Shown here: positions 33,347 through 37,951 of the stretch, in pieces
Numbering within the stretch: position 1 is the stretch's first letter
Layout of the letters: every line of letters begins with the position of its first letter
Assembly (NCBI GenBank): GCA_964411505.1
Contig: CAYPLH010000039.1
Location: 1-37,951 of the forward strand
Direction of reading: 5' to 3'
DNA from: CAYPLH01 sp964411505
GTDB taxonomy: Bacteria > Bacillota > Clostridia > CAYPLH01 > DUMO01
Length of the DNA stretch: 37,951 nucleotides
Position numbers and translations under genes: made by a program
The notes under the pieces: generated by a model
Told to the model about the DNA's origin: nothing
Seen by the model: only the letters and a program-made list of their open reading frames with translations
The model's database searches: none

Positions 33347-33370
33347 AGCTCTATTTATGGAGCTTATTAT
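33341..33370 (+). promoter_or_regulatory. 11-bp inverted repeat before the DUF1624 gene
   Basis: ATAATAAGCTC (33341-33351) pairs perfectly with GAGCTTATTAT (33360-33370) over an 8-base loop, ending about 35 bases before the ATG. It is either a leader hairpin or the tail of R3 copy 2. Copy 1 has no equivalent. Confidence 0.4.
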
Positions 33371-33404
33371 AAAATCATAACTTCTATGGTGAGGGGCGTT
33401 GTTA

Positions 33405-34097
33405 ATGAGCAGGGACATTTATACAAAAAGGATATGGGAATTGGATTTTTTAAGAGGGCTTGCTGTTATCTTCATGATATACTTTCATTTAATATTTGAC
33501 CTTAATGAAATAATGAGACTTCCAATATCGTATACTACAGGCTTCAATTATTTATCAGGAAGAATAGCTGCTTATCTTTTCATAATTATTAGCGGAATAA
33601 GTTGTTCCTTTAGCAGAAGCAATGTTAAAAGGGGCTTGAAAACTTTAGGTTGTGCTCTTGCTATTACGCTAGTTTCCTATTTCTACAATTCACAGATGAC
33701 AATTTATTTTGGTATTCTTCATTTTTTCGGAGTTAGTTTCTTGCTATATCCACTTATTAACAAAGTTAAAATATTTCTTATGCCGCCTTTTGCTATGCTT
33801 TTTATAATAGGAAGGTATCTGATTTCCAATGTAGTCGTAAAACATAATTATTTCTCACCAATTGGTATTTACAACTACTCTTTTTCGTCAGCAGATTATT
33901 ATCCTCTTATTCCCTACCTTGGTTATTTCATTCTTGGTGTGTTTCTTGGAAAGGTTTTATATAAAAACAAAAGAAGTGTTGTGCCTAAATTAACAGAAGA
34001 TAATTTTCTTAATTTTGTTGGAAGACATTCACTTATAGTTTATCTTTTGCATCAGCCTGTAATTCTAATTGTTATTTCAATTATACAAATGATATGA
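33405..34097 (+). CDS. DUF1624 / heparan-alpha-glucosaminide N-acetyltransferase-like membrane protein
   Basis: The 230-residue integral membrane protein has about six to seven hydrophobic spans. The N-terminal RIWELDFLRGLAVIFMIYFH is the hallmark of the DUF1624/HGSNAT-like acyltransferase family, with the histidine near the membrane border expected to take part in catalysis. A C-terminal FVGRHSLIVYLLHQPVILI is also typical. From the ATG at 33405 it has GAGGGG upstream; a TTG two codons earlier is less likely. It probably transfers an acyl group to a cell-surface glycan or lipid. The substrate is unknown. Flanking DNA is repeats only. Confidence 0.83.
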   Translation: MSRDIYTKRIWELDFLRGLAVIFMIYFHLIFDLNEIMRLPISYTTGFNYLSGRIAAYLFIIISGISCSFSRSNVKRGLKTLGCALAITLVSYFYNSQMTIYFGILHFFGVSFLLYPLINKVKIFLMPPFAMLFIIGRYLISNVVVKHNYFSPIGIYNYSFSSADYYPLIPYLGYFILGVFLGKVLYKNKRSVVPKLTEDNFLNFVGRHSLIVYLLHQPVILIVISIIQMI

Positions 34098-34103
34098 CGA
34101 GGG

Positions 34104-34371
34104 AAGCAAGGGGTTACAGTTTACAGGGGTCTTAGCAAAACTGATAATGAACAATCATCTCTAATACGGCTAATTACAGCAAAGCTTAGGAAAACTAAGT
34201 TTAAAATGCCTTAGAGTTTAGTAATGTCCGTGCTGTTTGAACGCAAGTGAGTTCACGGAATTACTTAACGAAAAGGCATTTTAAACTGTGTTTTCCTTGC
34301 TGAAGCTGTATAGAAGTGTTAGAGATGATTGTTCATAGGATATACGAGTGAACAGTAACAAGCAAGGGGAC
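34104..34371. repeat. Foldback element of about 200 bp
   Basis: Arms 34142-34212 and 34273-34342 are long imperfect inverted repeats. The ends are perfect over 17 bases (34148-34164 with 34319-34335, TGAACAATCATCTCTAA) and over 14 bases (34199-34212 with 34273-34286, GTTTAAAATGCCTT). Between them lies another nested hairpin (GTAAT-GTCCGTG/CACGGA-ATTAC and TGAAC/GTTCA). GCAAGGGG occurs on both flanks (34106-34113 and about 34362-34369); the right one continues as GGGGACGGTT. There is no open reading frame. It looks like a non-autonomous mobile element in the 446-bp gap before gltX. Confidence 0.85.
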
Positions 34372-34400
34372 GGTTAGTGCACCAAAGAACGCTCTTTGCC

Positions 34401-34429
34401 TTGACATAAGCTATTCAAAGTAATATAAT
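34401..34429 (+). promoter_or_regulatory. Consensus sigma-A promoter of gltX
   Basis: TTGACA (34401-34406), a 17-base spacer and TATAAT (34424-34429) are all perfect consensus. The predicted start is near 34436, leaving a leader of about 108 bases. The leader holds a small hairpin ACCTTTC/GAAAGGT (34499-34519) just before the ribosome site and no T-box features. Confidence 0.88.
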
Positions 34430-34543
34430 CATTTTACATTTTATAGGGAGATTTTCAAGGAAATAAATTAACATTTACTATTTTTCTACAATATTCGACC
34501 TTTCTTCTATTGAAAGGTTGTATCCATATAAGGAGGAAGATTT

Positions 34544-35998
34544 ATGACCACTGAAATAAGAACTAGGTATGCTCCAAGTCCTACTGGGTATATGCACATT
34601 GGTAATCTGAGGACTGCACTCTATGAATACCTTATAGCAAAAGTAAACGGTGGAAAGTTCATTTTAAGGATCGAAGACACAGACCAAAAGAGATATGTAG
34701 AAGGTGCCATTGAGACAATATACAGAACTCTAAAACTTGCTGGTCTTAAGCATGATGAAGGTCCTGATATTGGGGGAGATTTTGGTCCTTATATTCAGAG
34801 TGAAAGAAAATCATTATACCCCAAATACGCAACACAGCTTATTGAAAAAGGCGAAGCTTACTATTGCTTTTGTACCAAGGAAAGGCTAGCAGATTTAAAA
34901 CAAGAACTTGAATCTGACGCAAACGTTTTCCGCTATGACCGACACTGCCTGCATCTTAGCAAAGATGAAATTTCTCATAATTTGAAATCAGGTGTTCCAT
35001 ATGTAATAAGGCAAAAAATGCCTTATGCTGGAGTTACAGAATTTGATGATGCAGTTTATGGCAAAATTGCTATCGAAAATAAAGAGCTTGAAGACCAGAT
35101 ACTGCTTAAATCTGATGGGATGCCAACTTACAATTTTGCCAATGTAGTTGACGATCACTTAATGAAAATAACCCATGTTGTAAGGGGTAGTGAATATCTA
35201 ACGTCAGTGCCTAAATACAACCTCTTATATAAAGCTTTCGGATGGGATATTCCAATATATGTTCATCTTCCTCTAATTACCAAGGGTCCAGGTCAGAAGT
35301 TGAGCAAAAGAGCTGGTGATGCAAGCTTTGAGGATATGATAGACATGGGATATCTACCTCAAGCAATTATGAATTATGTGGCTCTTTTAGGCTGGAGTTC
35401 TGGGACAACACAGGAAATATTCAGTCTAAAACAGCTTGAGCAAAGCTTTGATATTAGCGGAATTAGCAAGTCTCCAGCTATTTTCGATTATGATAAACTA
35501 AACTGGATGAACGGAGAATATATAAGAAACATGAGCCTTGATGATTTTCATGAAGTTGCACTGCCTCATTACAAAAAAGTAATTAGCAATGAAGATATTG
35601 ACCTAAGAAAGGTTAGTAAGGTTCTTCAAGCAAGAACTGAAGTGCTGACACATATTCCAGATAAAATTAGTTTTCTTGATAAGCTTCCTGATTATGAAGT
35701 TGGCTTGTATATTCATAAAAAAATGAAAACTAATTTGGAGAATTCGTTATCTGGACTTGAATCAGTAGTAGCTGTTTTAGAAAGACTTCCGGAATGGGAA
35801 GAACAGCAAATTCATGAAGCTCTCCTAAATCTTGCTAAGCAACTTGGTGTAAAAAATGGTCAGATTTTATGGCCTGTGCGTACTGCACTTACCGGAGTAC
35901 CTGTTTCACCTGGCGGTGCAATTGAAATTGCTGATATTTTAGGTAGAGATGAATCTATACACAGAATTAAAGTCGGTATTAGTTTATTGAAAACCTAA
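34544..35998 (+). CDS. gltX: Glutamyl-tRNA synthetase
   Basis: GluRS charges tRNA-Glu. It has 484 residues. The class I signature HIGN is at 18-21 (YAPSPTGYMHIGNLRTAL) and the KMSKS equivalent KLSKR at 252-256. A zinc motif of the CxC...YxxxC type is present (Cys108, Cys110, Tyr131, Cys135). The anticodon-binding helical domain follows. GGAGG precedes the ATG. It is separated from glnS by 145 bases. Because a GlnRS is encoded next door, this enzyme may be specific for tRNA-Glu rather than also charging tRNA-Gln; this is inference. Confidence 0.97.
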   Translation: MTTEIRTRYAPSPTGYMHIGNLRTALYEYLIAKVNGGKFILRIEDTDQKRYVEGAIETIYRTLKLAGLKHDEGPDIGGDFGPYIQSERKSLYPKYATQLIEKGEAYYCFCTKERLADLKQELESDANVFRYDRHCLHLSKDEISHNLKSGVPYVIRQKMPYAGVTEFDDAVYGKIAIENKELEDQILLKSDGMPTYNFANVVDDHLMKITHVVRGSEYLTSVPKYNLLYKAFGWDIPIYVHLPLITKGPGQKLSKRAGDASFEDMIDMGYLPQAIMNYVALLGWSSGTTQEIFSLKQLEQSFDISGISKSPAIFDYDKLNWMNGEYIRNMSLDDFHEVALPHYKKVISNEDIDLRKVSKVLQARTEVLTHIPDKISFLDKLPDYEVGLYIHKKMKTNLENSLSGLESVVAVLERLPEWEEQQIHEALLNLAKQLGVKNGQILWPVRTALTGVPVSPGGAIEIADILGRDESIHRIKVGISLLKT

Positions 35999-36143
35999 AT
36001 ACACACTGCTTTGTTTACACTCTGCAGCTGTTACCATTAGTTTATAGGTACTATAATAAGTGGAAAGTAATTTTATTAATAGTTTTTAAAGTAATGTAAA
36101 TATTGTGATTGATAAGTAAATTATTTCATTTGGAGGATATTAT

Positions 36144-37853
36144 ATGAGTAATGAAAACGAAAAATTGGTGAACATTAATAATCATGAAAAAAGTTTGCCT
36201 GTAAGCACAAATTTTATCGAAGAAATAATAAATGAAGATATTCGGAACGGTAAAAATGATAGTAAAGTTCATACGCGATTTCCTCCCGAACCTAATGGTT
36301 ATCTTCATATTGGACATGCAAAAGCTATATGCATTGACTTTGGGATTGCACAAAAGTATGGTGGTTTATGTAATTTAAGGTTTGATGATACTAATCCGGT
36401 AAAAGAAGATGTCGAGTATGTAGAATCAATTAAATCAGATATACACTGGCTAGGATTTGACTGGGACGATCGTCTTTATTTTGCTTCAGATTACTTTGAC
36501 AAACTCTATGAATTTGCTATTGAGCTGATAAAGGCAAGCAAAGCATATGTTTGTGATTTAAACCCAGAAGAAATTAGAGATTATCGTGGCACCCTTACAG
36601 AACCTGGCAAAAATAGTCCATACAGAAATAGAAGTGTTGAAGAAAATCTAGATCTTTTTGAAAGAATGAAAAATGGCGAGTTCAAAGAAGGTGAAAAAGT
36701 TCTTCGTGCGAAAATAGACATGGCTGCACCTAACATTAACATGAGAGATCCAGTTATATACAGGATTTTATTTAACAGTCATCACCGCACAGGTGATAAA
36801 TGGTGTATTTATCCCATGTATGACTTTCAGCATCCTCTATCGGACGCCATTGAAGGAATTACCCATTCCCTTTGCTCCTTGGAATATGAAGATCATCGTC
36901 CGTTATACAACTGGTTTATTGAAAATATAAATGTGCCTTCATCTCCTCGTCAGATAGAATTTGCAAGACTGAATTTAAACTACACTGTGATGAGCAAAAG
37001 AAAACTTATTACACTTGTAAATGATGGTTTTGTAAACGGTTGGGACGATCCTAGAATGCCCACTTTATGTGGTCTTAGAAGACGAGGGTATACTCCCTCT
37101 TCAATAAAAACATTTATTGAAAAAATTGGTGTCGCTAAAACCTACAGCACAGTAGACATTGCACTTTTAGAACATTGTATACGAGAAGAGCTCAATAAAA
37201 AAGCAATGAGAGTCATGGCAGTTTTGAAACCTTTAAAAGTTGTTATTGACAACTATCCCGAGGGTCAGGTTGAATGGCTTGATGCTGAAAATAATCCCGA
37301 AGACGAAAATGCAGGCAGTAGAAAGATTCCTTTTTCTCGTGAGATATATATAGAGCAAGATGATTTTATGGAGAATCCTCCAAAGAAATTCTTTCGTTTA
37401 ACAAAGGGACGAGAAGTAAGGCTGAAACATGCCTATTATATTACATGTAATGATATAGTTAAGGATTCTGAAGGAAATATTGTAGAGCTTCACTGTACAC
37501 TGGATCCTGCTACAAGAGGCGGCTGGTCAGAAGATGAGCGCAAAGTAAGAGGAACATTACACTGGGTTTGTGCACAACATGCCATAGATGCAGAGGTCAG
37601 GCTATATAACAATCTTTTTATCAATGAAAATCCTGATTCTGATGATTTTAAAGGCTGCATAAATCCCAACTCCCTAGAAGTTTTAAAAGGCTGTAAGGTT
37701 GAGCCTGGTCTTTCAGAGGTGCCACACGAGAGCAAATACCAATTTCTTAGAACAGGATATTTCACTGTAGACTATGATTCGAAGCCTGAAAACCCAGTGT
37801 TTAACAGGACTGTTTCATTAAAAGATAGTTGGGCTAAAATTCAAAAAAAATAG
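36144..37853 (+). CDS. glnS: Glutaminyl-tRNA synthetase
   Basis: GlnRS charges tRNA-Gln directly. It has 569 residues, close to the E. coli enzyme in length and sequence style. FPPEPNGYLHIGHAKAICIDFGIAQ carries the HIGH motif at 55-58, LRFDDTNPVKED follows, and VMSKRKL at 282-288 is the KMSKS motif. The C-terminal beta-barrel domains that read the anticodon fill residues 340-560. ATG follows GGAGG by 7 bases. Most Firmicutes lack GlnRS and use Glu-tRNA-Gln amidation by GatCAB; a GlnRS of this type suggests acquisition by transfer from a proteobacterium or eukaryote-derived lineage. The TAG stop runs directly into a tetranucleotide repeat. Confidence 0.97.
   Translation: MSNENEKLVNINNHEKSLPVSTNFIEEIINEDIRNGKNDSKVHTRFPPEPNGYLHIGHAKAICIDFGIAQKYGGLCNLRFDDTNPVKEDVEYVESIKSDIHWLGFDWDDRLYFASDYFDKLYEFAIELIKASKAYVCDLNPEEIRDYRGTLTEPGKNSPYRNRSVEENLDLFERMKNGEFKEGEKVLRAKIDMAAPNINMRDPVIYRILFNSHHRTGDKWCIYPMYDFQHPLSDAIEGITHSLCSLEYEDHRPLYNWFIENINVPSSPRQIEFARLNLNYTVMSKRKLITLVNDGFVNGWDDPRMPTLCGLRRRGYTPSSIKTFIEKIGVAKTYSTVDIALLEHCIREELNKKAMRVMAVLKPLKVVIDNYPEGQVEWLDAENNPEDENAGSRKIPFSREIYIEQDDFMENPPKKFFRLTKGREVRLKHAYYITCNDIVKDSEGNIVELHCTLDPATRGGWSEDERKVRGTLHWVCAQHAIDAEVRLYNNLFINENPDSDDFKGCINPNSLEVLKGCKVEPGLSEVPHESKYQFLRTGYFTVDYDSKPENPVFNRTVSLKDSWAKIQKK

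Positions 37854-37951
<98 letters not shown>

Noticed and set aside
34142..34342. tRNA or structured RNA gene in the foldback region
   Set aside because: The structure is one long palindrome, without cloverleaf arms, T-loop or CCA; an inverted-repeat element explains it better.
34436..34543. T-box leader before gltX
   Set aside because: No T-box sequence, antiterminator or terminator is visible; only a short hairpin near the ribosome site.

Overview
The window is an AT-rich stretch of core bacterial chromosome. Gene content and order (YlxM-Ffh-S16-KhpA, FapR-PlsX-FabH-FabD-FabG-ACP, RecA-RecX, FtsQ-Sbp-FtsA-FtsZ, MurT-GatD), strong GGAGG ribosome-binding sites, frequent TTG/GTG starts and sigma-A type promoters point to a Gram-positive member of the Clostridia. 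The FapR regulon and Sbp would fit the Acetivibrio/Ruminiclostridium (old cluster III) group, but the genus is an inference. No rRNA, tRNA, CRISPR array, prophage or transposase gene was recognised.

Layout. 1-2.7 kb: two poorly characterised minus-strand genes (a zinc-ribbon protein and a 102-residue orphan) and a glutamine-rich lipoprotein. 2.7-5.6 kb: tmcAL and RNase J, convergent. 6.1-8.5 kb: khpA, rpsP, ffh, ylxM on the minus strand. 8.7-14.2 kb: ftsY, smc, rnc. 14.3-20.6 kb: the type II fatty-acid cluster, headed by fapR with a clear promoter and FapR operator. 20.6-24.7 kb: pgsA, rimO, recX, recA, with a near-consensus recA promoter and a LexA-type box. 25-29.9 kb: ftsZ, ftsA, sbp, ftsQ and a murA that has lost its 5' third. 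30.1-32.4 kb: divergent murT-gatD (lipid II amidation). 32.4-34.1 kb: a nitroreductase and a DUF1624 membrane protein. 34.5-37.9 kb: gltX and glnS. The window ends in a long tetranucleotide repeat.

The genes are mostly housekeeping: protein targeting (Ffh, FtsY), chromosome organisation (SMC), RNA processing and modification (RNase III, RNase J, TmcAL, RimO), lipid synthesis (Fab, PlsX, PgsA), DNA repair (RecA, RecX), and division and wall synthesis (FtsZ/A/Q, MurA, MurT/GatD). Terminator-like hairpins divide the long minus-strand run into units: fapR-to-acpP; fabF-rnc-smc-ftsY (with a possible break after rnc); ylxM-to-khpA; recA-to-pgsA; ftsQ-sbp-ftsA; and ftsZ.

The most unusual content is between the genes. 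Three families of short, hairpin-rich repeats (called R1, R2 and R3 here) and a 200-bp foldback element fill almost every long intergenic gap. R1 copies keep their stems by G:U wobble changes, and two of them sit where familiar gene neighbours are missing (rimM-trmD-rplS after khpA; spoIIGA-sigE-sigG after ftsZ). R2 and R3 share a module, which suggests mosaic assembly of palindromic units. The broken murA also lies at a junction where the upstream division/cell-wall cluster would be expected. I did not find a clear new defence or metabolic system. The modular repeats are the best candidate for something undescribed.
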